A stretch of 64,000 nt of DNA. It comes from Bacteroidota bacterium. Its GTDB lineage: Bacteria; Bacteroidota; Ignavibacteria; OLB7. Position numbers and translations under genes: made by a program. Below the pieces are notes generated by a model. The model made no database searches and was not told where the DNA came from. It was given only the letters and a program-made list of their open reading frames with translations. Of the stretch, positions 1-8,172 are shown piece by piece. The stretch is taken from NCBI GenBank assembly GCA_018266795.1, contig JAFDZV010000042.1, positions 2,308-66,307 of the forward strand. The letters are read 5' to 3'. Position 1 is the stretch's first letter, and each line of letters starts with the position of its first letter.

Positions 1-179
1 CCGCGCTCCTGCTCCTGCTCCATGTAGTCCATGGTTGCAGCACCATCATGCACTTCGCCCATGCGGTGCAGGACGCCGGTATAGAAAAGGATTCGTTCGG
101 TCGTCGTAGTCTTTCCGGCATCGATGTGAGCCATGATGCCGATGTTGCGCACGCGATCGAGTGGATATAAACGGGGCAT
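1..179 (-). CDS. fusA: Elongation factor G, N-terminal fragment (cut by window edge)
   Basis: This is the first 59 codons of translation elongation factor G, the GTPase that drives ribosomal translocation. The reading starts [20 protein letters not shown] and contains the P-loop [13 protein letters not shown], followed by a switch I-side segment with [14 protein letters not shown], as in all EF-G proteins. The remainder lies beyond position 1. It is the third gene of the str operon here, 196 bp downstream of rpsG on the same strand. The ATG at 179 is the only start that gives the conserved N-terminus. Confidence 0.97.
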   Translation of the reverse strand, partial: MPRLYPLDRVRNIGIMAHIDAGKTTTTERILFYTGVLHRMGEVHDGAATMDYMEQEQER

Positions 180-375
180 GACCTGATGAAATCCCTATAC
201 GTGAATGTTCGTGTTCTTCGAATCGGACCCTGGCCAGCGAATCAACTTCAAACAGCTCCTGTTCGAGAAGCTCCAACTCGTCCGCATGGCACGCAGTCGC
301 GTCGTGCGCGGGCACGACGCGGGGAGATTACTGCGCTCGAATAATCTGGATGTAAACAACGAAGCGAAGCGTGGC

Positions 376-843
376 TTACCAGCGGAAGTGGGCGAATGCA
401 CGGTTGGCATCGGCCATGCGATGCACATCCTCGCGCTTCTTCACCGAGCTCCCCTCGCCGTTGGCAGCGGCAACCAGTTCGCCGGCCAGCTTCTCCTGCA
501 TGCTCTTCTCACGACGATCGGTCGCATACTTGATCAACCAGCGGATGCCGAGCGCCGTCCGGCGATCCGGGCGAACTTCCATCGGCACCTGATACGTGGA
601 TCCGCCAACGCGGCGCGAACGCACCTCGACCATCGGCGATGCGTTGTTGAGCGCCTTGCGGAACACTTCGAGCGGCTCCTGCGAGGTACGCTTGCCGGCA
701 AGCTCCAGGGCGCTGTAGAAGATGCGACGAGCGGTGCTCTTCTTGCCGTCCTCCATCAGGTTGTTGATGAACCGTGCAACCGTGATGTCGTTGTACAACG
801 GATCAGGAAGCACACGGCGCTTCTCGGCGCGTTTCTTTCTCAT
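376..843 (-). CDS. rpsG: 30S ribosomal protein S7
   Basis: This 155-residue protein is ribosomal protein S7, which nucleates assembly of the 30S head by binding the 3' major domain of 16S rRNA and contacts the E site. The start [15 protein letters not shown], the central [16 protein letters not shown] and the C-terminal [20 protein letters not shown] are all diagnostic. Length equals the usual 155-156. It lies between rpsL and fusA, the classic str operon order. In E. coli S7 represses this operon by binding the rpsL-rpsG spacer; whether that happens here cannot be judged from sequence. Confidence 0.99.
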   Translation of the reverse strand: MRKKRAEKRRVLPDPLYNDITVARFINNLMEDGKKSTARRIFYSALELAGKRTSQEPLEVFRKALNNASPMVEVRSRRVGGSTYQVPMEVRPDRRTALGIRWLIKYATDRREKSMQEKLAGELVAAANGEGSSVKKREDVHRMADANRAFAHFRW

Positions 844-978
844 GCTACTCTCGCGATGTATTGATTCGAGTTACTTCTGGTACAATCGTCTTCGGGCCGC
901 GCAGGCCCGCAACCGAACCCGGCTGCGTATCGTTCCGCCCAACCCATGCAGCGCCCGATGCCGGGTGCCGAGGCTTCC

Positions 979-1353
979 TTACTTCTTCGGGCGCTTCGCG
1001 CCGTACTTCGAACGTCCCTGGGCGCGCTTGCTGACACCCTGGGTGTCCAACGTGCCGCGAATGATGTGATAGCGCACACCCGGCAGGTCCTTGACGCGGC
1101 CGCCGCGGATCAGCACGATCGAGTGCTCCTGCAGATTGTGCCCCTCGCCCGGGATGTAGGCGGTCACCTCGATGCCGTTCGTCAGGCGAACGCGGGCAAC
1201 CTTGCGAAGAGCGGAGTTCGGCTTCTTCGGCGTGGTTGTATAGACACGGGTGCAAACGCCACGGCGCTGCGGGCAGGAGTCGAGCGCCGGCGAGCTGCTC
1301 TTGTACGACTCGACTTGGCGCCCCTTACGGACGAGCTGGTTGATTGTCGGCAC
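979..1353 (-). CDS. rpsL: 30S ribosomal protein S12
   Basis: This is ribosomal protein S12, the decoding-centre protein that is the target of streptomycin resistance mutations. The GTG at 1353 gives [12 protein letters not shown] and a 124-residue product, exactly the family length; a longer ATG start at 1431 would add 26 unconserved residues and is rejected. [19 protein letters not shown] and the loop around [10 protein letters not shown] are the conserved decoding loops. The residues equivalent to E. coli K43 (in TPKKPNS) and K88 (in [10 protein letters not shown]) are lysines, the streptomycin-sensitive form. It is the first gene of the operon. Confidence 0.98.
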   Translation of the reverse strand: MPTINQLVRKGRQVESYKSSSPALDSCPQRRGVCTRVYTTTPKKPNSALRKVARVRLTNGIEVTAYIPGEGHNLQEHSIVLIRGGRVKDLPGVRYHIIRGTLDTQGVSKRAQGRSKYGAKRPKK

Positions 1354-1408
1354 TGGTTCGGACTCGAAAAATGACTGGATTTGGTCGTTCGATGTAAGAA
1401 AGCCTGCT

Positions 1409-1438
1409 AATATAGGAAGCACCTCAAACATGAGTCAA
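1409..1438 (-). promoter_or_regulatory. Promoter of rpsL-rpsG-fusA
   Basis: Reading the minus strand, TTGACT (1438-1433) is followed after 18 bp by TATATT (1414-1409), and the rpsL GTG lies 55 bp further on. This is a near-consensus housekeeping-type promoter and is the only strong one upstream of the operon. The Bacteroidota -7 box TAnnTTTG is only partly matched (TATATTAG), so the sigma-factor assignment is an inference. Confidence 0.6.
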
Positions 1439-1494
1439 GCTCACGTTCGAGCCAATTCCCCTCGGTTTTGTTACGGATCGTGTGTCTTCAGGGC

Positions 1495-2217
1495 TCAATG
1501 TCCCTTCGGCGCGGCCGATCCGGAGCGCGTTCCCTGCCCGGTCGCGCCCTGCTGCGCAGCGTTCGGAGCCGGGGAGGTCCCTTCGCTCTGACCGCTCGAG
1601 GCAGGTCCGCTCGAGCCGCCACCCTCCCGCGGCGCACCGTTCGGAACGGAGCCGTTCGGCATGGCGCCGCCCGGCATGCGCTGGCCCGGAGGTTGATCCG
1701 GACGCTGCGCCTGCGGCCCGCCCGGAGGCCCTCCCGGGGGCCGGGGCGGCTTCGCCACCTGATACTTGTCGCCGCGCGGACGAAGGTACATCACGTTTGC
1801 CGGCTGGCCGCTATGCTGTACCGTGACAACGATCAACGTATCCACCTTGAGAACCTTGTAGTCGCCGGCGAACATCGCGGCAACACCCTGGTCCGTCGCA
1901 AGGATCTTCGAGTAGATGTCGCGATGACTCTTCCCCTTCAGCGCTTCCCAGCGGGTGCGTTCGGCGGGCGGCAGTTGATCCAGGTGGGCCATCTGCATGC
2001 CGATCAGCGTATCCACCTCCGCGCGGCGTGCGCTGTCCAGAACGTCGTACAGGAAACCGCCATCGTGCTTGCGCGCCGCCTCCACCAGTTCACGGTAGAA
2101 GTCCCGCGGGTCCGATTCGGCCCCGCCGCCGCACGAGGATACGAGTACCCCGGCCGCAATCAGCAGCAATGCCGCGATGGCATGGCCGGAAGGCCGCAAC
2201 CGGCCATGTAGGATCAT
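1495..2217 (-). CDS. Secreted lipoprotein with Pro/Gly-rich tail, function unknown
   Basis: This 240-residue protein starts at the ATG at 2217 (MILHGRLRPSG), giving a signal peptide that ends in the lipobox VSSC at about residue 29, so it is probably a lipidated envelope protein. Residues about 35-150 form a mixed alpha/beta domain (DFYRELVEAARKHDGGFLYD, then KVLKVDTLIVVTVQHSG) that recalls small periplasmic domains accumulating unfolded strand pairs, but I do not recognise a family. The last 90 residues are low complexity, rich in Pro, Gly, Ser and Gln (PPGGPPGGP), probably a flexible linker or wall-spanning tail. A longer reading upstream is rejected because it would bury the signal peptide. 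Confidence 0.75.
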   Translation of the reverse strand: MILHGRLRPSGHAIAALLLIAAGVLVSSCGGGAESDPRDFYRELVEAARKHDGGFLYDVLDSARRAEVDTLIGMQMAHLDQLPPAERTRWEALKGKSHRDIYSKILATDQGVAAMFAGDYKVLKVDTLIVVTVQHSGQPANVMYLRPRGDKYQVAKPPRPPGGPPGGPQAQRPDQPPGQRMPGGAMPNGSVPNGAPREGGGSSGPASSGQSEGTSPAPNAAQQGATGQGTRSGSAAPKGH

Positions 2218-2313
2218 GTGCAATTCGGATAGTCCTTGACTCTTGTTCGTCCAGACTCTCCTCCGTCCTGCCGGAATGTGCGGCGCACATGGCAGTACAA
2301 CGGAGAAGAACGG

Positions 2314-2343
2314 CAAAGTTACATCCGCGGAGGGAGTTGGCAA
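2314..2343 (-). promoter_or_regulatory. Bacteroidota-type promoter of the 1495-2217 lipoprotein gene
   Basis: On the minus strand TTG (2343-2341) is followed after 19 bp by TAACTTTG (2321-2314), a full match to the Bacteroidota -7 consensus TAnnTTTG with correct spacing from the -33 TTG. The gene start is 97 bp downstream. The pattern is well established for Bacteroides/Flavobacterium; use here is inferred. Confidence 0.55.
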
Positions 2344-2391
2344 TGTCCCGTCGGTCACACCGCCACAGTTTCACCGCCGGGCACCATCACG

Positions 2392-2399
2392 TAACTTCG
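2392..2399 (+). promoter_or_regulatory. TAACTTCG box immediately before the ygjP-like gene
   Basis: TAACTTCG begins 12 bp before the ATG at 2404, with only four bases between box and start codon. Similar boxes stand in the same place before the genes at 8173, 51224 and 59864. If this is a -7 element (TAnnTTTG with one mismatch), transcription would begin at or next to the start codon. Confidence 0.4.
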
Positions 2400-2403
2400 C
2401 GCC

Positions 2404-3141
2404 ATGCAAGCCGGCAGGATCGCTCCGACAACCGATACCATTACGCTCGACGGCACACTCGTCACGTATACCGTGCGGCGCAATCCTCGCGCGAAGTACA
2501 TGCGCATCACCATCTCCCCGTACAACGGCGTGGTGGTGACACTCCCGGCACGGCTGAAGCGCTATGTGAATCCGGCTGCTCTGCTTCGCGAGAAGAAGGA
2601 GTGGGTGCTCGAGCAGCTTCAGCGCATCCCCGTCTCCTCCCCCCCAAAGCCCCTCGAGAACGGTTCGGTCGTGTACTTCCTGGGAAAGGAATGCAAGGTG
2701 CGCCTGCGTTCGGGTGAACTGTGGACAGGATGCGAACTCGCGCACGGCATTCTGTCGGTGCACATGCCGCATGACTTCGAGGGAGATCCGAAGCAGATCG
2801 TGCTGGCGTGGATACGGGAGCAGGCGGCGAAACGTATCAAGGCGGAGGCCGAACATCTTGCCGGGTTGATCGATGTTCGCTACACACGAGTCAGCGTACG
2901 CGACCAGAAAACGAAATGGGGAAGTTGTTCCAAGACCGGCGCACTCTCCTTCAACTGGCGCCTGATCCTCTTCCCTCCGAAGGTGCTCCGCTACATCGTT
3001 GTCCACGAACTCTGCCACCTCCGGCACTTCAATCACTCGCAGCGATTCTGGAATCTGGTGGCGCGCCACGATCCTGACTATGAAAGCTCCGTGGAGTGGT
3101 TGAAGACGAACGGCCTGCGGATGGAGGCGGCGCTGAGATAG
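2404..3141 (+). CDS. YgjP-like zinc metallopeptidase (DUF45/SprT-like)
   Basis: This 245-residue protein belongs to the YgjP/DUF45 metal-dependent hydrolase family, distant from SprT and WSS1 proteases. The first 110 residues form the family's beta-rich N-terminal domain (RRNPRAKYMRITISP, then VTLPARLKRYV). The catalytic region has TKWGSCSKTGALSFNWRL at about 170-187 and the zinc motif HELCH (His201, Glu202, His205), with His211 in FNHSQRFW as likely third ligand. No signal peptide is present, so it is cytoplasmic. The biological substrate of the family is largely unknown; in some genomes it sits beside restriction enzymes, but not here. Confidence 0.92.
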   Translation: MQAGRIAPTTDTITLDGTLVTYTVRRNPRAKYMRITISPYNGVVVTLPARLKRYVNPAALLREKKEWVLEQLQRIPVSSPPKPLENGSVVYFLGKECKVRLRSGELWTGCELAHGILSVHMPHDFEGDPKQIVLAWIREQAAKRIKAEAEHLAGLIDVRYTRVSVRDQKTKWGSCSKTGALSFNWRLILFPPKVLRYIVVHELCHLRHFNHSQRFWNLVARHDPDYESSVEWLKTNGLRMEAALR

Positions 3142-3146
3142 GAGGA

Positions 3147-3209
3147 GTTATGCGTTATGTGTGATGGGTTAAATGGGCACTCATCACGCATCATTCATCA
3201 CCCATCACT
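3147..3209. repeat. Palindromic heptanucleotide-period array 1
   Basis: Four 7-bp units GTTATGC, GTTATGT, GTGATGG, GTTAAAT (3147-3174) are followed by a 7-bp spacer and four units of the inverted sense, CATCACG, CATCATT, CATCACC, CATCACT (3182-3209). GTGATGGG (3161-3168) pairs perfectly with CCCATCAC (3201-3208). The array fills the gap between two convergent genes. Two more arrays with the same period but different unit sequences lie at 16756-16839 and 59731-59834. Confidence 0.8.
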
Positions 3210-3306
3210 ACATATAGTCCACGACAGCGGAGGCGAGACCGGGGAACGTTCCCGCAGCCATCGCCTCCGCTGATTTCACCATCCGCCGGCACCATGCGGA
3301 ACCAGA

Positions 3307-4974
3307 CTACTGCAGGATCACGAGCGGATAGATAGAAACATTTCCAGCCGTTGCCACGCGCACGAAGTAGCGTCCGTTTGCAATTCCGTGCAGATCGATC
3401 GGCAGCGTGTGCTCTCCTTCACCGAGCACACCGTCGAACAACAGCGCAACACGCCTCCCCTGGGCATCGATCACGTCGGCGGCGGCATGCCCGCCCGCCG
3501 GCATCGTGAACCGCAACTCCCCCTCACCGTGCAGCGGGTTCGGCGCAACCTCCATGCCTACGGCCTTTGCCGGCTCCTCCTGCCGCACAACGCCCGCAAC
3601 ACCGGGAGCATGATAGCCAAGCATGCGGCCGGGGAGCGTGTCGCCGTCGTATGCAAGCGAAGGCATCACGTTCCGGAGCGTTCCGTTGCGCCGGGAATCG
3701 GGCGACGTGTAGTACACCGAGCAGCATCCCTTCTCGAAGACGATGTCCGCGATGCTTGCGAAGACGGAATCCATTGCCGAGGCATCGCGCACGCTGAAGT
3801 ACCGCCCGCCGGTCTCCGCGGCGAGCTTGCGAAGCGAGTCGTCACTGTCCAGCAGAAGGCCGACGGTAAACACCGGAACGCCGGCCTTCCGCGCACGCGC
3901 TATCACCTCGGTTACGGTGGTAACGACGGATCGATTGTCCTCACCGTCGGTGAGAACCACAATGGCCTTCCGCCGCATTGCCGGACGGCTCTGGATATCG
4001 CCGATGGAACGGATCACCGCATCGTACACCGCCGTCCATCCACCGGGCTGCAGCCCGTCGATAGCGCGATTCAGCAGCACCGTGTTGCTGGTCCAGTCCT
4101 GATCCAGACGGGTTGCATCGTCGAAGGAGTAGATGGCGGATTCGTCGGCGGCCCCCAGCTTGGCAACGAAGTGTTTGCCGGCATCGCGCGTCTGCGCAAT
4201 CCGCGTGGAGTTGCCGAACGGTTCGCTCATGCTGCCGCTGCGATCGAACACCATCGCCACGGAGACCGCACCGGAACGCTCGGAGCAGTCCACCCTGTCC
4301 ACCGGCACCGGCATGCCGTTCTCGGCGAGCAGAACGTGATCGCCGAAATTCTCCTGCACCACCGAATCGCGCCGCACCTTCATCGCAACGCGGATCGTCG
4401 GGAAGGCGCTGGAGTCGATGCCGCAGATCTCGAACGTCGTGAGCGGCAGTTCCTCCACCAGCACATGCAGCCAGCCGCTGTTGTTGTCGTGAGCGTCGCG
4501 CTTCACCAGGTTCTTGAAATTCCAGTCGATGATGGTGGCGGATATCGGACGGCCGTCCCCCTGGATGATCGTCGAGTAGCGATGGTCATCGCTCAGCGGC
4601 GCCTTCGGCAGCGGTTGGCCGTTGATGCGGAGCCCGTGGGAGTTCAGCAGCCGCGCATCACCCACGTAGACCGGAGGCCCCTCCGGAAACACCCGCCACT
4701 CCGGCTTCGCCCATTCCTCTGCCGGGAAGGAATAGATCCACATCCCGTCCACGCTGCTGTTGACCGTATCCTCCCACATGGAGTAGGTGCCCCATGCCGT
4801 GATGCGGTATCGATGATCGGGAAGGGTGGCGGACGGCGAATAGAGCGTATCGAGCGATCGCGAGTCGAGCTCGAACTGATACGGGAACTGGCGCTGCGCG
4901 CGTGCGGCCGTGAACGCGATTGCAAGAAGGAACAATGTTGCGAGGAATCTGCGCGGTATCGATCTGCTGTTCAT
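3307..4974 (-). CDS. Secreted von Willebrand factor A domain protein with T9SS sorting domain
   Basis: This 555-residue protein has a signal peptide (cleavage after about residue 26, TAARAQ), an unassigned N-terminal half, a VWA domain from about 235 to 410 and a type A C-terminal sorting domain from about 480 (VAPNPLHGEGELRF to NGRYFVRV). The MIDAS motif DRSGS is intact (Asp244, Ser246, Ser248) and TDGED supplies the later metal-contact loop, so it should bind a divalent cation and adhere to a partner. Known biology: such C-terminal domains direct export by the type IX secretion system and cell-surface attachment. Partner and role are not visible. A 16-bp poly-T run lies about 100 bp upstream of the start. 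Confidence 0.9.
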   Translation of the reverse strand: MNSRSIPRRFLATLFLLAIAFTAARAQRQFPYQFELDSRSLDTLYSPSATLPDHRYRITAWGTYSMWEDTVNSSVDGMWIYSFPAEEWAKPEWRVFPEGPPVYVGDARLLNSHGLRINGQPLPKAPLSDDHRYSTIIQGDGRPISATIIDWNFKNLVKRDAHDNNSGWLHVLVEELPLTTFEICGIDSSAFPTIRVAMKVRRDSVVQENFGDHVLLAENGMPVPVDRVDCSERSGAVSVAMVFDRSGSMSEPFGNSTRIAQTRDAGKHFVAKLGAADESAIYSFDDATRLDQDWTSNTVLLNRAIDGLQPGGWTAVYDAVIRSIGDIQSRPAMRRKAIVVLTDGEDNRSVVTTVTEVIARARKAGVPVFTVGLLLDSDDSLRKLAAETGGRYFSVRDASAMDSVFASIADIVFEKGCCSVYYTSPDSRRNGTLRNVMPSLAYDGDTLPGRMLGYHAPGVAGVVRQEEPAKAVGMEVAPNPLHGEGELRFTMPAGGHAAADVIDAQGRRVALLFDGVLGEGEHTLPIDLHGIANGRYFVRVATAGNVSIYPLVILQ

Positions 4975-5070
4975 GTTCTCCCCACTTCAAACGGACATGA
5001 GTTCACCGGAGATTGTGTTCATCGGAACATTCCCCATGACAGCAAAGCCCCGCCGAGGTTGACTGCGCTC

Positions 5071-5086
5071 AAAAAAAAAAAAAAAA
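5071..5086. repeat. Homopolymer of 16 A
   Basis: An uninterrupted run of 16 adenines (16 T on the minus strand) lies in otherwise GC-rich DNA, 97 bp upstream of the VWA gene start and about 80 bp downstream of the esterase gene, both on the minus strand. Such runs are prone to slippage and could tune a promoter, or could be the T-tract of a terminator for the esterase gene. Confidence 0.9.
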
Positions 5087-5102
5087 TCGTGGTGGCAAGG
5101 AT

Positions 5103-5150
5103 GCGGGAGGCCGCGCGGCACGCAGCCTCCCGCCGGCGATATCGCCGGCG
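5103..5150. terminator. Hairpins between esterase and VWA genes, possible terminator
   Basis: A 9-bp perfect stem GCGGGAGGC/GCCTCCCGC (5103-5111 and 5125-5133) is adjacent to the 20-bp perfect palindrome CGCCGGCGATATCGCCGGCG (5131-5150). On the minus strand the T16 run follows the first stem after 16 bases, further than in a canonical intrinsic terminator, so the terminator call is tentative. Confidence 0.4.
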
Positions 5151-5166
5151 CACGTTCGCGGCCGGA

Positions 5167-5898
5167 TCAGAAATAGCGATTCAGATAGTCCGGAAGCATG
5201 GCGCGCCATGTCGGCCAGTCGTGCCCCCACTCCGGTCCCCAGATCTCCACGTTGTTCGGGATGCCCTTCGCTCCGAGCACGTTCGCAATTGCCCACGTTG
5301 CTCCAGGCGCCTCGTACGAGCCCTCGCCGCTCAGGAAGTGTATATCCGACTTGCTCTTCAGAAGGCCGAGGACGGTCTCGTCGTGCAGGTTCGGGAGATA
5401 GTCCATGGGTGAGTTGAAGTACACATCCTCATCGTAGTAGCCCTTCGAATAGGACTTCAGATCGTAGATGCCGCTCATCGCGATCGTGCCGTCGAAGAGA
5501 TCGGGACGGCGGAACACGGTGTTCGCAGCGTGGAAGGCACCGAGCGAGACGCCCGAGGTGATCGTAAGCGTGCGCCCGCCGGTTGCATTGTTCATGTAGG
5601 GCACCACCTCCTCCGCCACATATGCATTGAACTGCTGGTGCCGCACCGCCTTCTGCCGCGGCGAGATGGTATCGTTCAACCAGCTCTCGCTGTTGATGGA
5701 GTTGATGGAGAAGACGCGAATCCTTCCTTCCTCGATCATCGGCTTGATCGAGTCGATCAGATAGAAACGTTCGTACTCGAGATAGTCCGCGGCGGCCGAA
5801 GGAAACATCAACAGCGCGAAGCCGCTGTGGCCGTAGATCGCGATCTCCATCTCCTTGTTCAGGTTCGGGCTATACCAGGAATCAAGCAATCGATCCAT
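5167..5898 (-). CDS. Esterase-family alpha/beta hydrolase
   Basis: This 243-residue protein belongs to the putative esterase family (PF00756-like, distantly related to S-formylglutathione hydrolase and esterase D). The start chosen is the ATG at 5898 (MDRLLDSWYSPNLNKEMEI), which matches the family's usual N-terminus; the frame is open further upstream but those residues are unlike the family. The nucleophile elbow is GVSLG in TSGVSLGAFHAANT; YFNSPMDYLPNLHD and the terminal GHDWPTWRAMLPDYL with the catalytic His are typical. No signal peptide is seen, so it is probably cytoplasmic. The physiological ester is unknown. Confidence 0.85.
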   Translation of the reverse strand: MDRLLDSWYSPNLNKEMEIAIYGHSGFALLMFPSAAADYLEYERFYLIDSIKPMIEEGRIRVFSINSINSESWLNDTISPRQKAVRHQQFNAYVAEEVVPYMNNATGGRTLTITSGVSLGAFHAANTVFRRPDLFDGTIAMSGIYDLKSYSKGYYDEDVYFNSPMDYLPNLHDETVLGLLKSKSDIHFLSGEGSYEAPGATWAIANVLGAKGIPNNVEIWGPEWGHDWPTWRAMLPDYLNRYF

Positions 5899-6121
5899 GC
5901 TGTTCGAGGGAATTGACGTGAGATGTGCATGAACGGCAACGGGTGTGCCGAGGTCGAGGTGCGCGGGATAATAAGAAAAAGCGTGGTGCGCAATGGCCGG
6001 TTCAACCCGGTCCCATTGGATTTCTCCGCCGAAGGTTCGGCCGCAGTCAACCACGCGACGCCGTTTCCCGACACGTCGTAACACGATAGTTGTTCGGATG
6101 CAGTGGCGGTGGGCAGCCGCT

Positions 6122-6811
6122 TCAGGCGCCGTGGATCACCAGTACGATCTCCCCCTTCACTGCGGCCCGCGTCTCGTAGGCGGCCTGCAGTTCCGCAAGC
6201 GTGCCGCGGTTGATCTCCTCGTACATCTTCGTCAGCTCGCGGCAGAGCGCAGCCTGCCGGTCCGAGCCCAGATGTTCCGCCAGTTCGCCGAGCGTCTTCA
6301 CGATTCTGTGCGGCGACTCGTACAGGATAACCGTACGCTCCTCCCCCGCCAGCGCGCGCAGCGCCGTCTGCCTCCCCTTCTTGTGCGGAAGGAAGCCCGC
6401 GAAGAGGAACGAGTCCGTGGGAAGCCCGCTCGCCGTGAGCGCAACAACCAGCGCGCTGGCCCCGGGGAGCGGAACAACCGTGATGCCCGCGGCGATCGCC
6501 GCGGCGATCAGCCGCGTTCCGGGATCGCTGACGCCCGGCGTGCCGGCATCGCTCACGAGCGCCACATCGCCGCCTCCCTGCAGAATGCCCACGATCTGCG
6601 GCACACGCCCCGCTTCGTTGCCGGAGAAGTAACTGATCAATCGCTTGTGCGGCAGTTCGAAGTGGCGGAGAAGATTCGCCGTCACCCGCGTATCCTCGCA
6701 GGCTACCGTCTCAACCTCGCGTAGAATGCGCAGCGCCCGGAGGGTGATATCCTCCAGATTGCCGATCGGCGTAGGCACGATGTAGAGCGTTCCCGAGGTC
6801 TGCTGGCTCAT
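6122..6811 (-). CDS. rsmI: 16S rRNA 2'-O-ribose C1402 methyltransferase
   Basis: This 229-residue protein is RsmI, which 2'-O-methylates C1402 in helix 44 of 16S rRNA using S-adenosylmethionine. It starts at the ATG at 6811 ([21 protein letters not shown]), exactly the family N-terminus. [30 protein letters not shown] and the [12 protein letters not shown] segment are tetrapyrrole-methylase fold motifs. Length is slightly shorter than E. coli RsmI (286), lacking its C-terminal extension, as in many bacteria. The start codon overlaps the tadA stop (ATGA), so the two RNA-modification genes are translationally coupled. Confidence 0.96.
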   Translation of the reverse strand: MSQQTSGTLYIVPTPIGNLEDITLRALRILREVETVACEDTRVTANLLRHFELPHKRLISYFSGNEAGRVPQIVGILQGGGDVALVSDAGTPGVSDPGTRLIAAAIAAGITVVPLPGASALVVALTASGLPTDSFLFAGFLPHKKGRQTALRALAGEERTVILYESPHRIVKTLGELAEHLGSDRQAALCRELTKMYEEINRGTLAELQAAYETRAAVKGEIVLVIHGA

Positions 6812-7272
6812 GTGGCGTTTCCGGCTCTCCTCATCTGAAAGAACTCGCGAAGCAGCGCGGCACACTCGGCATCCAGAATCCCGCCAAGCGTCTCGGCGCG
6901 ATGATTCAACCGTGCGTCCGATGTAATCGCGTACAGCGTCCCCGTGGCTCCGGCCTTGGCATCGTACGCGCCGAACAGAAGCTGGTCCACCCGGGCGTTC
7001 ACGATGGCTCCCGCACACATCACGCACGGCTCCAGGGTCACGTACAGACGGCATCCCTCCAGGCGCGGACGCTCCAGAGCCGTGCAGGCGGCCGTGATGG
7101 CAATCATCTCCGCATGCGCCGTTGGATCGTTCAGCCGCCCGGTCTGGTTGTGCCCGCGCCCGATCACGCGATCGTTGTACACCACAACCGCGCCAACAGG
7201 CACCTCGCCTTCGTTGAACGCACGCCGCGCTTCGTCGAGCGCGATGCGCATGAACTGCTCGTGATAGATCAT
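6808..7272 (-). CDS. tadA: tRNA-specific adenosine deaminase (A34 to I34)
   Basis: This 154-residue protein is TadA, which deaminates the wobble adenosine of tRNA-Arg(ACG) to inosine. The zinc site is complete: HAE (His53, Glu55 as proton shuttle) and PCVMC (Cys83, Cys86). NDPTAHAEM and [18 protein letters not shown] are characteristic of TadA rather than of cytidine or guanine deaminases. It overlaps rsmI by 4 bp. An 84-bp gap separates it from the lipoprotein gene that ends at position 7357, on the same strand and upstream of it. Confidence 0.96.
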   Translation of the reverse strand: MIYHEQFMRIALDEARRAFNEGEVPVGAVVVYNDRVIGRGHNQTGRLNDPTAHAEMIAITAACTALERPRLEGCRLYVTLEPCVMCAGAIVNARVDQLLFGAYDAKAGATGTLYAITSDARLNHRAETLGGILDAECAALLREFFQMRRAGNAT

Positions 7273-7356
7273 GAATACCAGTAACGGTAGCGCACCGTGA
7301 ACACGTTCTCCGCCTTCGCCGAACGCACGATACGTTCGCAGCCGGCACCGGGCGGT

Positions 7357-7830
7357 TCAACGCTTCTGCCTGCGCACGGCCTCGCGGAATGATGCAAGGA
7401 ATGTCCGGATCTCCGCCTGATGGCTCTCCGGAAGGTGATGGGACACCATCACCAGCAGCGTTGTATCCAGGCCGTACTCGCCGCCGTTGTACATCATGGT
7501 TCCCTTCGCGAAGCCGAGCGTATCTGAACGGCCGCCGCGATAGAGGACGCAGGCGAGGAAGATACCACCCCGACTTGGTCCGAGCGCAGAGCCGCGGTGC
7601 GCCAGACGTTCCGCGATGCCGTCCAGAAGCGCGCGATCGTTGACGGACGTCCGATAGTCGGCCCAGTGCGCGTCGGGATCGAGCAGATGCTCCGGGAGGA
7701 GCGAGCCGAGCGATCGCGTGCCGAGGTGCACGGCGGCGATATCCACACCGTCACCATCGTGTGTTCCGTGGGAGGATGAGCATGCGGAGATGGCGCAGAG
7801 GAACGCCAGCAGGAATGGGATCGGCTTCAT
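7357..7830 (-). CDS. Small lipoprotein, function unknown
   Basis: This 157-residue protein has a lipoprotein signal peptide (MKPIPFLLAFLCAISAC; lipobox ISAC, Cys17) followed by a Gly/Asp/His-rich linker and a globular domain of about 120 residues. FLACVLYRGGRSDTLGFAKG and TMMYNGGEYGLDTTLLVMVS suggest a small alpha/beta fold with strands carrying conserved Gly. I do not recognise a family. It is oriented with tadA-rsmI, 84 bp upstream, and could share a transcript with them. It is divergent from the lipoprotein at 8173. Confidence 0.72.
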   Translation of the reverse strand: MKPIPFLLAFLCAISACSSSHGTHDGDGVDIAAVHLGTRSLGSLLPEHLLDPDAHWADYRTSVNDRALLDGIAERLAHRGSALGPSRGGIFLACVLYRGGRSDTLGFAKGTMMYNGGEYGLDTTLLVMVSHHLPESHQAEIRTFLASFREAVRRQKR

Positions 7831-8172
7831 GTGGGAAAATTCAACTGGACTGGATCTTCAAGCCGCGCCCCGGACTTCATGGGCCTCCCGGACCGGCGCT
7901 CCCGGGACCTGCAGGATACGAAGCGCCGTCCGACATCTGGAAGGTTGCAAGGCCGCGCGACCATGAAAGGACAAAGCTACGGCATGCGAGCTTCACGGCA
8001 GCACGCCCGATGGATCGGGGCAGCGGCCGGGAGCAGCGGCCGCCGCGTAGCCGCCGCATCGGCAACGGGCCTCAGCTGCACGGCCTCACGGCGCGTAAAC
8101 GTTGGTGAGCATTCTGCTGTCATATGCCCGAACTCTTTTTCCGGCGGCTGAATGCAACGTAACTTCAAGGCA
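7831..8172. other. Intergenic region between divergent lipoprotein genes
   Basis: No convincing gene is seen in these 342 bp. The candidate reading frames are basic, Arg/Ser-rich and unlike the neighbours. The stretch holds the 5' regions of two divergent genes, including the TAACTTCA box at 8160-8167 with a T-run (8136-8140) about 19 bp upstream of it. Confidence 0.6.

Noticed and set aside
3388-5412. Plus-strand open frame of 674 codons
   Set aside because: Antisense to the VWA gene and esterase; no domain, and the complementary frames explain the absence of stops.
6122-7360. 412-codon version of rsmI
   Set aside because: The upstream part is antisense-like shadow of tadA and Arg-rich; RsmI begins at 6811 with its conserved N-terminus.
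7831-8151. Two overlapping plus-strand frames between the divergent lipoproteins
   Set aside because: Arg/Ser-rich translation, no SD at the right distance and no homologue recognised.
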